Source: Protula sp. h YS-2021 (taxonomy: Eukaryota > Annelida > Polychaeta > Sabellida > Serpulidae). From it: 64,000 nt of DNA. Shown piece by piece: positions 33,701 to 44,159 of this stretch. Below the pieces are notes generated by a model. It saw nothing but the letters and a program-made list of their open reading frames with translations. It had not been told where the DNA came from and did no database searches. The DNA lies in contig OX457028.1 of the NCBI GenBank assembly GCA_949752745.1, positions 26,355,458 through 26,419,457 of the forward strand. The letters are read 5' to 3'. Within the stretch, counting starts at the first letter, position 1, and each line of letters opens with the position of its first letter. Both the position numbers and the translations under genes were made by a program.

Positions 33701-35264
33701 TATTTAGTCATTTATATAGGATACATCTCCACTCCACACACTTGTCCATCACGATAGGCCCAGAACCTTATTTAACCTAACCCACATTATAAGCCCTGCA
33801 CAGCTCCTTAAATATAACGGCAAACCACACTTTTCATCTCATAACTTGTTTACGTGAAGAAATGGTCGCAATGTACTTTTAGTGCAATTTTAGGAATGTT
33901 ATTCTCTTTACCGTTGACACACACATCTCTTTAAATACGTTGAATTATATTTCTTAGCATAGCCTTCCGTTCAACGCGACTTACATAATGCAATACAAAG
34001 GCAATTGACCCCTACCCAGGGAATTCATTACGTAATACCATTCGAAGAGCTGCACGCGAAAATGCAGTCATACAGCATTGAACGATAGCTCGCACGTGCT
34101 GTCACGGTTTTGAAACAAAATACCCAAAAAATGGAGACATGATCGACATCTTCTGGAATTGCTGTAATCCCAAGCGTACTAAGTAACAACACAAGTTTAT
34201 TTACGATACATAGTTGACAAAACAGCCCACAAAGGGGAAAGAGGGGAGGGGGTCAGAGAAAGAAAAATACATCACGTAATATTTTTCACGTAATGACGTC
34301 ATACGACAGCCGTTCTGTACGCATTTCTAGTTATGCGTTTCGTTATGCCAAGGAATAGGTATACCAACATCTTGACGTAATGACGTCATATACTTATATT
34401 AATAATATAACACGCCTCAAAACTTAATAGAGCCGTCCGATTGACTCAAACAATATCCAAACAAAATTTGACGTCGATGCGACTTTTCTTTATCAATATA
34501 TTTTGCACCCGAGGTATAATTAAGTTTTATCTTTCTCCGATGTTCAGCAGATTTATCAATATATTTTGCACACAACACTTAATTAGGTTTTAACTTTCTC
34601 CGATGTTCAACGGCTGAGAAACTGGGCACATGAGATTTGGCGTATTGATGTCATACGTCTTCCTTAATTTGCCACACGCGCCAAAACTTGACAGAACTGC
34701 CCGACTTACCCAAGGAATAAATAAACCAAGTTTGAAGTCAATCTAACATTTCTTTATCAAGATATCTTGCACACAAGATTTTGCTCACAACAGACTGATA
34801 CACACACACGAAGAGAACGCACAAACCCTATATATCTCCCCTTGGTTGGGGAGGCAATTAACAGCACAAAAACCCTAAAAGGCTTCCAAACTAAACGTCT
34901 CACATTAATGTCATGAAACAAGGTGATAACCGGGAACACATTACATCTAGTAAACTGACAACATAAATACATCCATGAACTCATTACATCTAGTAAACTG
35001 ACAACATAAATACATCCATGAACTAAATGGTTATTATTCTGATTAAACACGAAAAAAATGAGAACAAATCAGTTAGACGCAAGGCACTAACACTGAATGA
35101 CATCAGGTTTAATGTATGTTACCTAAAGCTACTTACGCCAGATAACTTTCTTTTCCTTTTCCTTTTGCAATCCATGTGGATTCTAGAACTTTCAGATCTC
35201 TCATGGCGGTTGTCATCAGGGACTCCCTCAACCACTGGCAGCTTACCAACACCCGGCTTGCCAT
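30681..35264 (-). CDS. Rhodanese / 3-mercaptopyruvate sulfurtransferase-like protein (8 exons, 310 aa)
   Basis: Joining minus-strand exons 35264-35137, 33398-33311, 32996-32889, 32527-32429, 32044-31903, 31582-31430, 31174-31044 and 30764-30681 gives one uninterrupted 310-residue frame with GT-AG introns throughout. That is the usual length of two-domain rhodaneses (about 300). Domain 1 (residues 4-~140) shows LVSCQWLRESL, VLESTW, AEHIPKARFFD, HVVLYD and VSVLNGGFTNW. Domain 2 (~145-295) shows QIVDTRAPDFF (169-179), KPTLGTCYNALTAC with the candidate persulfide cysteine C256, and GSWTEFG. The family transfers sulfur from thiosulfate or 3-mercaptopyruvate to a thiol acceptor. Oddities: HIPK instead of HIPG in domain 1, no HIPG in domain 2 (THGGHH-like replacement around 205-213), and CYNALT instead of the usual CGSGVT or CRKGVT loop, so catalytic preference is uncertain. 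Exons 1 and 2 flank an intron of 1.7 kb full of repeats. The family assignment is confident; whether it is MPST or a divergent paralogue is not. Confidence 0.9.
31044..31174 (-). CDS. Sulfurtransferase-like gene, exon 7 (active-site loop)
   Basis: Encodes residues 240-283. Acceptor TTTGTAG|TG. The donor chosen is GTA|GTAAGG, although GTAGTA three bases earlier is also in phase and would remove one valine. FRDAGVDIHKPTLGTC then YNALTAC places the catalytic cysteine at 256. Confidence 0.85.
31430..31582 (-). CDS. Sulfurtransferase-like gene, exon 6
   Basis: Encodes residues 189-240 (joining split codons at both ends). Acceptor TTTTTAG|CG and donor AAAT|GTATGA. The sequence TMHGGHHLRAKNIFYETL stands where the family has GHIPGAxNIPF; PEEELQKLF precedes the active-site strand. 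Confidence 0.83.
31720..31870 (-). mobile_element. Possible degraded tRNA-SINE in a sulfurtransferase intron
   Basis: Read on the minus strand, GTTTAGAGACTGGTTACATC and GAGATCTCGGGTTCGTTTT resemble decayed box A and box B of a tRNA-derived SINE. No clear target duplication was found. Confidence 0.3.
31903..32044 (-). CDS. Sulfurtransferase-like gene, exon 5
   Basis: Encodes residues 142-188 plus one base. Acceptor CTGCCATAG|C was chosen because it is in phase with exon 4; a closer AG (GATGTAG) would break the frame. Donor CCC|C then GTACGA. It holds the inter-domain linker and QIVDTRAPDFFRG, the first strand of domain 2. The second arginine of the usual VD-R-GR-F pattern is replaced by F178. 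Confidence 0.83.
32429..32527 (-). CDS. Sulfurtransferase-like gene, exon 4
   Basis: Encodes residues 109-141 (99 bp, phase 0). Acceptor CCTTCACAG|C and donor GAG|GTAAAT. VSVLNGGFTNWKYLGYETE is the end of domain 1 (family pattern VxxLDGGxxxW). Confidence 0.88.
32889..32996 (-). CDS. Sulfurtransferase-like gene, exon 3
   Basis: Encodes residues 73-108 (108 bp, phase 0 at both ends). Acceptor GAGTGCAG|T and donor AAG|GTAGGG. GISDGDHVVLYDKG is the typical HVVxYD strand of rhodanese domain 1. The frame stays open through the donor for another ~70 codons to a stop at 32667-32669. Confidence 0.87.
33311..33398 (-). CDS. Sulfurtransferase-like gene, exon 2
   Basis: Encodes residues 43-72. Acceptor TTATCAG|A and donor AGG|GTAAAC. 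It contains EHIPKARFFDMW, the rhodanese signature with K in place of the usual G, and PLPDLR where the family has a proline-rich LPHMLP segment. Phases match exon 1 (one base in) and exon 3 (phase 0). Confidence 0.85.
34250..34865 (-). repeat. TGACGTCA array element in sulfurtransferase intron 1
   Basis: Ends with the hairpin CTCCCC-TTGGT-TGGGGAG (near 34836-34853), preceded by a CA-rich stretch and TTGCTCACAACAGACTGATA. Inside are diverged units with GACGTAATGACGTCATA (perfect TGACGTCA at 34294-34301 and 34381-34388), TTTCTCCGATGTTCAGC, and AAATTTGACGTCGAT. Same family as 44940-45470 and 48390-49440. Confidence 0.7.
34936..35023. repeat. Two-copy 56-bp tandem duplication
   Basis: CATTACATCTAGTAAACTG, ACAACATAAATACATCCATG, AACT occurs twice in direct succession with almost no divergence, so it is a recent slippage event. 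Confidence 0.7.
35137..35264 (-). CDS. Sulfurtransferase-like gene, exon 1 (start)
   Basis: Encodes residues 1-42 plus two bases of codon 43, from ATG in context GAAAAGATGGC to donor GC|GTAAGT. It includes LVSCQWLRESL and VLESTW, the standard start of rhodanese domain 1. A T-rich tract ending in CAG lies 21 bp upstream (acceptor at 35286), and the frame stays open back to it, so a 5' UTR intron or a further upstream coding exon (for example a targeting peptide) is possible. Confidence 0.85.
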
Positions 35265-35309
35265 CTTTTCCGTGTCGTTTTTAATCTGTCCAAAAAAAAA
35301 AAACTACAT

Positions 35310-35640
35310 GCCATTTTCCAAATTATTATATACAGTGTATTTAAAATAGTTTAAATATTCTGAACATAAAAAAATAAATATACAAACCATCGTCGAAGGC
35401 GCAGACCCAACCGGACACAACAAGTCGCCATTCCGGCAATTTCTGACCACTTTGAAAAATAATACGACGTTGCACAAACTTAAATATATATATTCACTGT
35501 GCAAGGTTGCATATGCCTAGGGTAAATAGTTTCGGAGAACTTGCGTGGAAACAAAACAGCATCCAAAGTGTGACACACGGACAGACGGACGGAGGGCAAT
35601 CGTATAGCCCCCCCCCCCCCCCCGGCTCGCCCAATTGGGG
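35310..35640 (-). repeat. (CCGT)n element, minus orientation
   Basis: On the minus strand: ACCCCAATTGGG, a G run, GGGCTATACGATTGCC, then CTCCGTCCGTCTGTCCGTG (35568-35586). Downstream is TTTGTGCAACGTCGTATT, which matches the unit core GTGTGCAACGTCGTA of the element at 23171. It therefore belongs to the same subfamily. Confidence 0.6.
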
Positions 35641-36009
35641 TCTAGAAAGGTTATAGTTATGCTACATGCTTTCGGAAGTGTTGGTCATGACGTTAGAAAC
35701 TTTGAAAGTTGTACATCTTAGACATACATAAATAGGTAATAAAAAGACGGGTTTTAGACAACTGGTTCAGAAAACCTAAAATGTATAAAAAGCGATACGA
35801 AACACGGAAAATCTAAAATCCGTATAGCTGGCTGTATCCAAGCAGAAACCAGGGAATCAGGTGCGGTATAGTTTAAGATGCAGTAAGGGACGGCAGCCTA
35901 TTGTTATTGCATGGAGAGACAGGAAACATCTGCCAAAATTAAGTAAAATGGTCAGTGTATCGTACATCAGTACAACAGTACAAACGAAGTCAAAGCCAAA
36001 TCTTTGATA

Positions 36010-36120
36010 ATAGCTCGTTTTTTTTGTTTTTTTTTTTTTTTGTTTTTTTTTTTTTTTGTTTGTTTTTTTTTCTTGTTTTTTTTTTTTTTTTGGTTTTTTT
36101 GTTGGTTTTTTTTTTTAACA
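36010..36120. repeat. Long T-rich simple sequence
   Basis: Over 100 bp of nearly pure T interrupted by single G (or GG) on the plus strand. The lysine-rich open frame on the other strand (35967-36236) is its translation and is not a gene. Confidence 0.85.
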
Positions 36121-36753
36121 GATGAATCCCTGACCCTGACATGCAGGGATCTTTGATCCGAGCAGGAAGACTTGTGAACAGGAATTGTCATCCAACGCCA
36201 AAAAATACAACCGACCCCACCCCCTCCCCGCCACAAAAAAGTAAAAAACTAGAAATGTGTCCTGAGGAACACGAATGACCCAATCTACGCGAAATTATAA
36301 GTGAAGAATTTGTATTTGGTATTTATAGACAGAAATCGCTAGCACAAGTTCATTACACAAAACTTCAAGCTGTTCATTAAATATGACTAAAAAATTTCCT
36401 AAGTTGAGACACTCATCACGGCCTGACCCATCAGCCGATTTCGGTCAAAAAGTATCCATACATTTGAGATTTGTAAAAAAAAAAATCCACGTTGCTCGCT
36501 CTAATGAAATTCAAGTTATTTCTTAATGAAACCAGCGTAGCAGACAAACAGTGCGGACATCAAGGTGATGACGCAAACCCTTCGACTGAAACAGGACTGA
36601 AAAACTGCCTTCCCGTCACACCCCTACTCCCCCACCCCCGATACAAAAAATATGTATCTTTTTTATGGGCAGAAATAGCTGTCACACCTCTATATCGCCA
36701 TCTTACCTAATATCCTGAAGTCGAACTTGCGCTGTAGCATAATACGAGACATA

Positions 36754-37814
36754 CAGTGGAACCCGGTTATAACGAAGTTTGTGGGACCTGGCAAAATGTT
36801 CGTTATACCCGATATTCGTTATAACCGATATTTTCCAAATTTCCTGATTATACGGTAATTTTTTTTTCAATGTACCCATGTAGGACTTAAACTTTAGGAG
36901 TGCTTTGTAATTATTTGTTTAAAAAACAGTAAATTATTTGTTTAAAATATAATACCTTGTTGAAACGAATCACTAAAACAAAAACAAAATAAACAAATCA
37001 CGACATTATATCGGTATTTAACATTTTCTTCAGTAAATGCTAAACCGAAAATAACACGAAGTGCTTTCTGTCTTCGAAACTGTTACCACACACTACTAAC
37101 TGGCTATTACTTTTAGTAATAGCAAAATCTGAGTGAAATTGGTACTGTACCACTTATGAACTTCACTCACGTTCACTGATTTTGATTCGCCATTGACCTT
37201 CTTGTAAACAGTGTTAAGGCGATTTTGAAAGCGCTGAAGCCAACCATTACTAGGACGGAAGCCTGAGAACCGAAGCTTAACTGCGAAGCTTTTTCAACTT
37301 CTTTAATTGCTTTGTACTTTCTAAAGAATACCCATTTTTTTCGCTTCGTAGCCATTTCGAGCACTGATATCAATTACAATTTTCATCACCTTTTATAAAC
37401 CCTGTGCTACATATGGGCATAAGCTACTCTGGGTAGTTTTGTTTTAGGCAGATGCTTTGGTATTGTTTGCAAGCAACCTGTGGCGCCAGAAGCTCAGATG
37501 CCAACAATGGCAATTGCAATTCACATTAAGTATTAGTGGTACAGGCGGTGAGCGGTTGATGCCTCTATTTGCCTTAACAGCGCGGTGACTAGTCCTTAAG
37601 GATAAAGGGGTAAAGTAAGAGCTGTCAATAGAACCACACAGCATGCGCTGTTGACTTTCACCACGCTTTCAAAAAAAAAGCGTTCGCCCAAAATGTGTTC
37701 GTTATAACCGGCTATCGGATAGCACGAATTTTATGCATCGAAGTCAATGGGAAAAAAAGTTGGGACCAGCGAGTTTGTTCGTTATAACCCATACTTCGTT
37801 ATAAATGGGGGCCG

Positions 37815-37817
<3 letters not shown>
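36754..37817 (-). mobile_element. Tigger/pogo-like Tc1-mariner element, internally deleted
   Basis: The left end, TA|CAGTGGAACCCGGTTATAACG, and right end (reverse complement TAGCGGCCCCCATTTATAACG) form diverged inverted repeats flanked by TA, as for Tc1/mariner insertions. TTCGTTATAACC-type sub-repeats occur inside both ends. It contains the remains of a pogo/Tigger transposase N-terminus on the minus strand (separate entry). At 1.06 kb it lacks the DDE catalytic part and is non-autonomous. The right boundary is blurred by the adjoining TA repeat. Confidence 0.75.
37096..37355 (-). pseudogene. Tigger/pogo transposase, CENP-B-like DNA-binding fragment
   Basis: From ATG at 37355 the frame reads MATKRKK then YKAIKEVEKA, the start of a CENP-B N-terminal helix-turn-helix. 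After a frameshift near 37285 a second frame reads FRPSNGWLQRFQNRLN and VYKKVNGESKSVN, matching the second HTH (family pattern SNGWLxRFKKRH...GES). It then ends at a TAG (37096-37098) before any DDE domain. No function as a transposase is possible. Confidence 0.75.

Positions 37818-37877
<60 letters not shown>
37816..37877. repeat. (TA)n microsatellite
   Basis: About 31 perfect TA units adjoining the TA-flanked transposon end; it probably expanded from the target-site TA. Confidence 0.95.
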
Positions 37878-37878
<1 letters not shown>

Positions 37879-38129
37879 TTAGCCGGGGTTAGCAGGCTTT
37901 GGTCATTCTCCTCTCCCTACAGCAATATATTTTGACAAGCATACTTGTATTGCGAAACAAAAGAAAAGTATTTACAGTTAGATGCAGTACATGCGCTCAA
38001 TAACGACCTGGTAGTAAAAATCTCTTAATAATGGGGTATCGATGATATATTTTGGGCAGTAACTGTGTGGTATAAATATTGCAGGACACCTAGTGAAAGC
38101 TGCACCGTTCAAATCACTTGACAAATGCC

Positions 38130-39375
38130 GATATGTGCGCTCTCACTAAAACCCTCGAACACATAAAGTCAGACTGTCACATAATCCAGAGTCATATCAT
38201 CTGACATCTAGACGCAGTTCCCATCCTTCCGCAAGTATAGATCTAATGAAACTCAGCTGATCTTAACCATAAACGAGAACGCCAAAGTATTCAACAACAA
38301 TGATAAACACAAATCCATATGGTTGATTTTTCAAAGGCCTTTGACAAAGATCCGCACAACAGACTACTTTACAAGCTACCACACTAAGGCGTGAGAGACA
38401 ATACGCTAGCCTGGATAACAGATTTCCTCAAGATTGAATGCAGTCAGTTGTTGTCGAAGGTCAGAAATCGGCAGCAGCAGAGGTTATATCCGGTGCCCTC
38501 AAGGTAGCGTTATTGATCCCTTCTTATTACTTATCTATATCAAGGACCTGCCTGAATTCGTTCGCCATTCACCCACAGGTCTTTCTGACGATAGTACATG
38601 CCGCACTCTTGCAGGAAGATCTAGACCGTCTCCAGGAATGGGAGAAAATGTGGATGATGGAGTTCAATCCGGACAAATTTGTATCAATCACCATTACCAA
38701 CAAAAGGAACCCCATCAAGTTACCATACACCATTCATGGTAAAAAGCTCAGGAGCGTACCTGGTGCTAAATACCTGGGTATAATAATAGATAACCGGTTA
38801 ACATTCAACGAGCACATAGACAAAATAGCAAAGAAAGTAAATTCAAGCAAGGCTTTCCTTCAGCGAAACACCAAAATATGCCCCCAGCATAACAAAGCCA
38901 AGTGCTCTACTTTGTACGTGCGGCGCACACTGGAACACGCAGCGACAGTGTGGGATCCCTCAACAAAGCCACACAGTGTCGCTACGTTCGCTATGTTCTC
39001 CATAATAATGACCGCACTCACGGCGCAACGGCGATGCTTTCCTAACTGCAGTGGGATACCCTACAGATCTGACGTCAGCATGCGAAAGCAGTGATGATGT
39101 ATCGGATAATCAACAACCCCGTTACAATTTCCGTAAACGATCATCTGACACCGGTGTAGTCAATAACACGGACACAACGCCCGCACGCGCGTAGTCAATA
39201 ACACGGACACAACGCCCACACACGCGTATGCCTGCCTATAAGCATTCGTTCTTTCTGTCCGCGACTCACATGCGGGAATAGCCTGCCCCAGAAACAATCA
39301 TCCATCCAAGTTTAGATCAATTCATACTCGAGTTCAACGTCGACTTCAACGTCTGAACGACCGCTGTGATTTTAG
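38130..39375 (+). pseudogene. Non-LTR retrotransposon reverse transcriptase (jockey/CR1-like), degenerate
   Basis: Fragments of one RT appear in successive frames: VDFSKAFD (near 38322), then SGVPQGS-like GALKV / CPQGSVIDP, IYIKDLPEFV, LSDDST where the catalytic FADD box should be, and DLDRLQEWEKMWMMEFNPDK. Next come KYLGIIIDNRLTFNEHIDKI, AFLQRNTKICPQH and LEHAATVWDPSTK. A C-terminal stretch MMYRIINN...HLTPV (~39095-39155) and HSFF (~39246) follows. Several stops and frameshifts, plus loss of the FADD motif, make it inactive. Known from the family: the enzyme copies its own RNA at a nicked target. The 5' part (endonuclease) is absent. Confidence 0.85.
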
Positions 39376-39709
39376 GGGCCATCCATAAAGTACGTACGCA
39401 AAAATTTCTCAATTTTCGACCCCCCCCCCCCCCATGTACGCAGTGCGTACGCAGTGGTCTAGCCCCCGCCCCTCTCCCATTTCCCTGTGCGTGCGTACGC
39501 AGTATGTTGTGCTATATTGAAAAAAGATCAATTTGTTTTAAAAACTATAATGCCAATTAATCAGTGACAAAACTGAGATTGTACATGTAAACATACATTA
39601 AAATGTGACTAAAATAGCCCCGACCCCCCCCCCCCCCGCCACCTGTACGCAGTGCGCACGCACCGACTGTGACCCTCTTGCCCCTATGTGCGTGCTTTGT
39701 GGATGACCC
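39376..39709. mobile_element. PIF/Harbinger-like MITE
   Basis: Begins GGGGCCATCCATAAAGTACG and ends with the near-exact inverted form CGTGCTTTGTGGATGACCCC. TTA lies on both sides, the 3-bp target preference of PIF/Harbinger elements. Internal GTACGCAGTGCG words and two C runs flank an AT-rich centre. 334 bp, no transposase. Confidence 0.75.
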
Positions 39710-41830
39710 CTTACCAGCACCACTGCACCATTTTAGTGGAAGATTTTAATGACCCGGACACTCAAATGCACCTTTTTCACCAATATGTGAGATTACACAA
39801 CACTGAGGGGTGCACAAGATAGATAGACCCGATAAGAAAATCATAAATTATGGCGGAAGGAAATGAAGAAACGTGCATTTATTAGAAAAGGGTTGTATTG
39901 TCATCAGAATTCAATGCGGATGAACCAAAACACACACAATGTGTCACAAAACAATACATAAACGTTTGAGAATAAAATACGTGGACCATAGACCTGTTAA
40001 TAGATATTTATACCAAGCCTCTAATGAGCGAATGAGGGCCTTCGATGTATTTCGAGAGGAAGGAGAACGAATGATTACAGTAGATCCAAATTGGTGAAAT
40101 GAAAGAGGACCGCTTCCGTAGTTGTAAACAGGTTTCTTTTTTAAGTATCGCAAAATAAGGCACACTTGAGTCGGAAGGGTTACCAAATTTGCAGCTGGCT
40201 TATGTAGTAGAGTCGAAATGTGACATTTGTCGTCACTTAATATGATCTTCCGTAACCAATTTTATCTCCTCTCCTTCGTAGCTGGTACGAGTCTATTCGT
40301 ATCTCTTTACATTTGATCTGGGTTTCATACCAGTTAGATACGCTACAGGCCATCGTGTGCTCACATGGGACCAATCAATAATAAAACCTCATTGAGAAAG
40401 GTGTATTATTGGAAAGGGTTCGTCAAGAGTCGTCAAAGAAGCTCTAGTATTCCAGTATCCAAGCGATGCCCCTCTTCCCCCTCTGTGCGTACGTACTTTA
40501 TGGACGACCCCTTACCAGCGCCACTCCACCATTTTAGTGGAAGATTTTAGTGACCTCGACACTCAAATGCACCTTTTTTACCAATGTGTAAAAATAAACA
40601 ACACTGAGAAATGCACAGGATAGACAGACCCGATAAGAAAATCATAAATTACGGCAGAAGGAAATGAACAAACTTGCATTTATTGGAAAAAGGTTGTATG
40701 GTCATCAGAATTCAATGCGGATGAAGCAAAACACACAGAATGTGTCACAAAACAATACATAAACGTTCGAGAATAAAATACGTGGACCAAGACCCGTTAA
40801 TAGAATCTGATATTTAAAATGCCAAGCCTCTAATGAGCGAATGACCGCCTTCGATGTAATTTCGAGGGGAAGGAGAACGAATGCTTACAGTGGATCCAAA
40901 TTGGTGAAATGAAAAAAGAGCATCTTCCGTAGAGTCGAAATGTGATATTTTGTTATCACTTAGTATGATCTTCTGTAGGTCATGGACCACAATTAATTTT
41001 ACATAAAATTTCTGTATAACATTTTGAAATCTGGCACTCTCCACAACATTGCACGATATAAAACAACCACAAAATCAGATGTACTGGACCTTTAGAAGAG
41101 TAGTCTTAGATGACTCTTGCGGTCTTCCTCTGACAGCAAGAGTCATAGTTCCTATAATAGGAAATGCCATTGATGTCAATTTTCAGATCTTGGTGCACGA
41201 CTGGGGCCAACGGCGTTATTTTAGAAAGGGTGTATCACATAAATGGCCCAATTATAAATTATGGCGCACAAGTTTTATGGTCAGATAACAATTTTTTACT
41301 GAGAGAAATATGTGTTTTCTTGAGATCAGGATATAGAATCCCTCATTATCGCCCACAACAGTGAATCCACAGTTGCAAAACCACGCTTTACTCTAGTTTG
41401 AGAGTTTCGCTGATGTCGAAAACAATGCGCCACGGTACTTCTCAGTGTGCTTTTAAAGAAAAAGCCCGCCAGTTCGGGCCTCGGTGTCCTTGAACGTGCG
41501 CCGAAAGATCCAGAGTCTCGAAAATTGAGATCAATGGCCATTTCTATTGCAGGAGATTGCAAAATTGAAATCAATGACAAGTTATATTATAGGAACTATG
41601 ACTCTTGCTGGGAAGCAGGAGTCATCTAGGACAATCCTAGATAGGGTCCGCTGGGACTAATTTGATCTGGGCTTCGTACCAGTTAGATACGCTACAGGCC
41701 CTCATGTGCTCATACGGGACCAAACAATACTAAAACTCTATTGAGAAAGGTGCACTACTGGAAAGGGTTTGTCAAGAGTCGTCAAAGAACCTCCGCCAGT
41801 TACATCCGCATTCCAGTACCCGAGCGATAA
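39690..41830 (+). repeat. Segmental tandem duplication (~0.8-kb unit) with nested insertion
   Basis: Unit A (about 39690-40475) and unit B (about 40485-41830) share GACCCCTTACCAGC, CCATTTTAGTGGAAGATTTT, GACCCGATAAGAAAATCATA, GAATTCAATGCGGATGAA, GAATAAAATACGTGGACCA and GTACCAGTTAGATACGCTAC-type segments in the same order. Each starts with the right end of the Harbinger-like MITE (39684-39709 and 40482-40511), so the breakpoint lies in or near the MITE. Unit B is longer because of a 530-bp insertion. Confidence 0.8.
41103..41632. mobile_element. Long-inverted-repeat (foldback) element inside duplication unit B
   Basis: Left arm GTCTTAGATGACTCTTGCGG ... AGCAAGAGTCATAGTTCCTA and the right arm read in reverse (GTCCTAGATGACTCCTGC ... 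AGCAAGAGTCATAGTTCCTA) pair over ~80 bp, continuing into CATTGATxTCAATTTT. Unit A lacks it, so it inserted after the duplication, or was lost from A. No target duplication is clear. Confidence 0.72.
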
Positions 41831-44159
41831 TAAAAGATCATGGATTCTCACTTAAGAATTACGTTTCTAAGGAAATGACATATCAAATATAGAAGACCAA
41901 TGGTTTCCTTGGTAACATAGCTTACTAATTTTATTTTCATTTTGAACAATCTTTTACCTGTTAATTTTATATTTCTGAAAAATTTAACCCCTAAGACCTC
42001 TTGAGGACTTACTATATACCAAGCAGTTAAGACCGATCTTAGTTTGCATGTCAATTAATCAATCAATCAAATCAAGTTTAGTTTCTGATTAGGAGGAGAA
42101 CAAAGTACAACAAATTCAAAATACTAATGCGGATTACAAAACATTAAACCAATCAGAAAACGGAGCAAACACCAACAAAAAGCTTAAGATACGCTTGACC
42201 TTTTAACGCGCTGCACCAACATAAAATGCAAAAATTGTTAACTATGAAAATTATTTTAAAAGTTAAAATAAAATAACTTCGTCTATATCGATAATTTTAT
42301 GCAGTTACACAGTTACGAAGTTATATCTATCCAGCACCGGAATATATTTCAAAAAATATACAAAATAAATTGGCTTATTAACAACGCCGCTTTCCGGTCT
42401 ATGTATAACATTGTCATTATTGTTTAATGTGTCAGTAAAAACTAATCCAAAGGCATTTTTATGCTAAAATATAACTGCGTTACGTGTAATATTGCCAGCT
42501 TTGTCCAACATCCTAATTTTCGCAAGAAAACGGTGTGTTACTTTTCAAGACTGGGCATGTGCAAGACATAGCATCGTAACTATCCTTAATATAGAGCATG
42601 CTTTCAGCTCTTCATCCCTAAAATTCAAAGGCTCCCACACCTGCAAATAACCAGAAACTTTTTGAAATGGTTTCTCAATTATTTAAAAGAACTAAAAAGC
42701 GGCATTTCGCTCAAACACATCCTAAACATATTAAAGAATTCATTAATAGTACTTCCCTCTTGTTCAGTTAACGAAATTAGGAGACTTCTATGATTACTTA
42801 ATATTAAATTTTAAAAAGGCATGCGTGGAATCTATGCAAAGACCAGTAGAAAAATAGAACGCGGGAGTTAAAATTAAAGCCATATGTTATTAAAACCAAC
42901 ATAAATGTTATATCAGGGCAAAAGTAATTAGATAGCTGAAAGTCACTTGAAAGACTTGACGTTCTAATAGAGCTTTTACACAATATCGGGAGTTTTTATT
43001 CAAGTGCATCATCTTATTTTAAGTATCCTGGATTAATGATGTGTTCGAAATGGTTCTCCAGTGGAATCTGAACAGTTTCATGCGCCCACTAACACAAACC
43101 TACCAAAAAAGCAATAGAAACAATGCTAGATTGTTAGTTTTTGGTCCAAATGAACTGTAAAAGTATACTGAAAAAAAAAACGGTTGGTGTGTGCTAGTCC
43201 GACATATGACATATACTCTTTTATTACTCCGGCTCAACTAAGTTTTTTAACAGCAAGTAAATAAGCTTCTCCCACTTAATGAAGCCTGCCGCTTTTCTGT
43301 TCATACTGGGATTTAGTGCAAACTTATCTAAATCTGTAAGGTTCGATCACGCTTAGTTAAAGCTGCATTACTATTTGTGAAAAGTTATACACATTTTCAG
43401 GGGAGGAGAGTGCATTCAAATACTTTTTATCTAACTTGATGTTAAAAAACAAAAAACAACAAAAACAACAAAACCACCAAAATTACCATCATATTTACGT
43501 TTTTGTTTGAATCAAAAGTAAATAATCAGTGAACCACCTCAACATTAAAACAATGTTTTATAAGTATTTGCATAATAAAAGATTTAAAACATAAGCAATC
43601 GAGGAATGAGGGGGGAGTGACATCATATCTATCCGCAATATTGGTCTTTCAAAAAGTTAAAAGTTTAACATCCACAGACTTCGTATGCAGGAGGTAATTT
43701 GATTACGAATGCACACACAGAAACGTTTTTCAAGTCGATCTGCATTTTAGTTTGTTTCGAATCAAATAAGATCGTAAAGCGATTCTGCCCAGGCGCGTCA
43801 GAGTAACAAGGCACACACTGGCACTGCGTTTTTTGTTTTTGTTTTTTGTTGGCAGAAATTTTAATTCTGTTATTCACTTTTTTATGTGTCCTCACATCAA
43901 TGTCGTTAAATGTAAAATCTAGCGTGTATTCACAACGACCACAACATCACAGTTAATTAAGATACAAAGTTTCTTCCAGGGGTTCATGCAAAATGTTTCA
44001 AGTATTGTAATTTTTGGAAAACAAAAAACCCAATCCGGCAACTGTTGACCGATTCATCTTCATGAAGTCTTAGAAATTGTCTAGGCAAACCCAGGCTCTT
44101 CACACATGTATATTCAGACGGGCCTTATAGTTTCTGAGAATGTATCTGGATCAAACTCC
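41831..44159. other. AT-rich, no recognised feature
   Basis: No family motif, splice-supported exon or repeat recognised on either strand. A (CAAAA)n-like A-rich stretch is present near 43447-43485. Confidence 0.45.

Noticed and set aside
35967..36236. Lysine-rich open frame
   Set aside because: It is the translation of a T-rich simple sequence.
36754..37355. Intact, domesticated CENP-B-like gene
   Set aside because: A frameshift near 37285 and an early stop before the catalytic domain make it a pseudogene within a decayed transposon.
37747..37935. Open frame with alternating Tyr-Ile
   Set aside because: It is produced by the (TA)n microsatellite.
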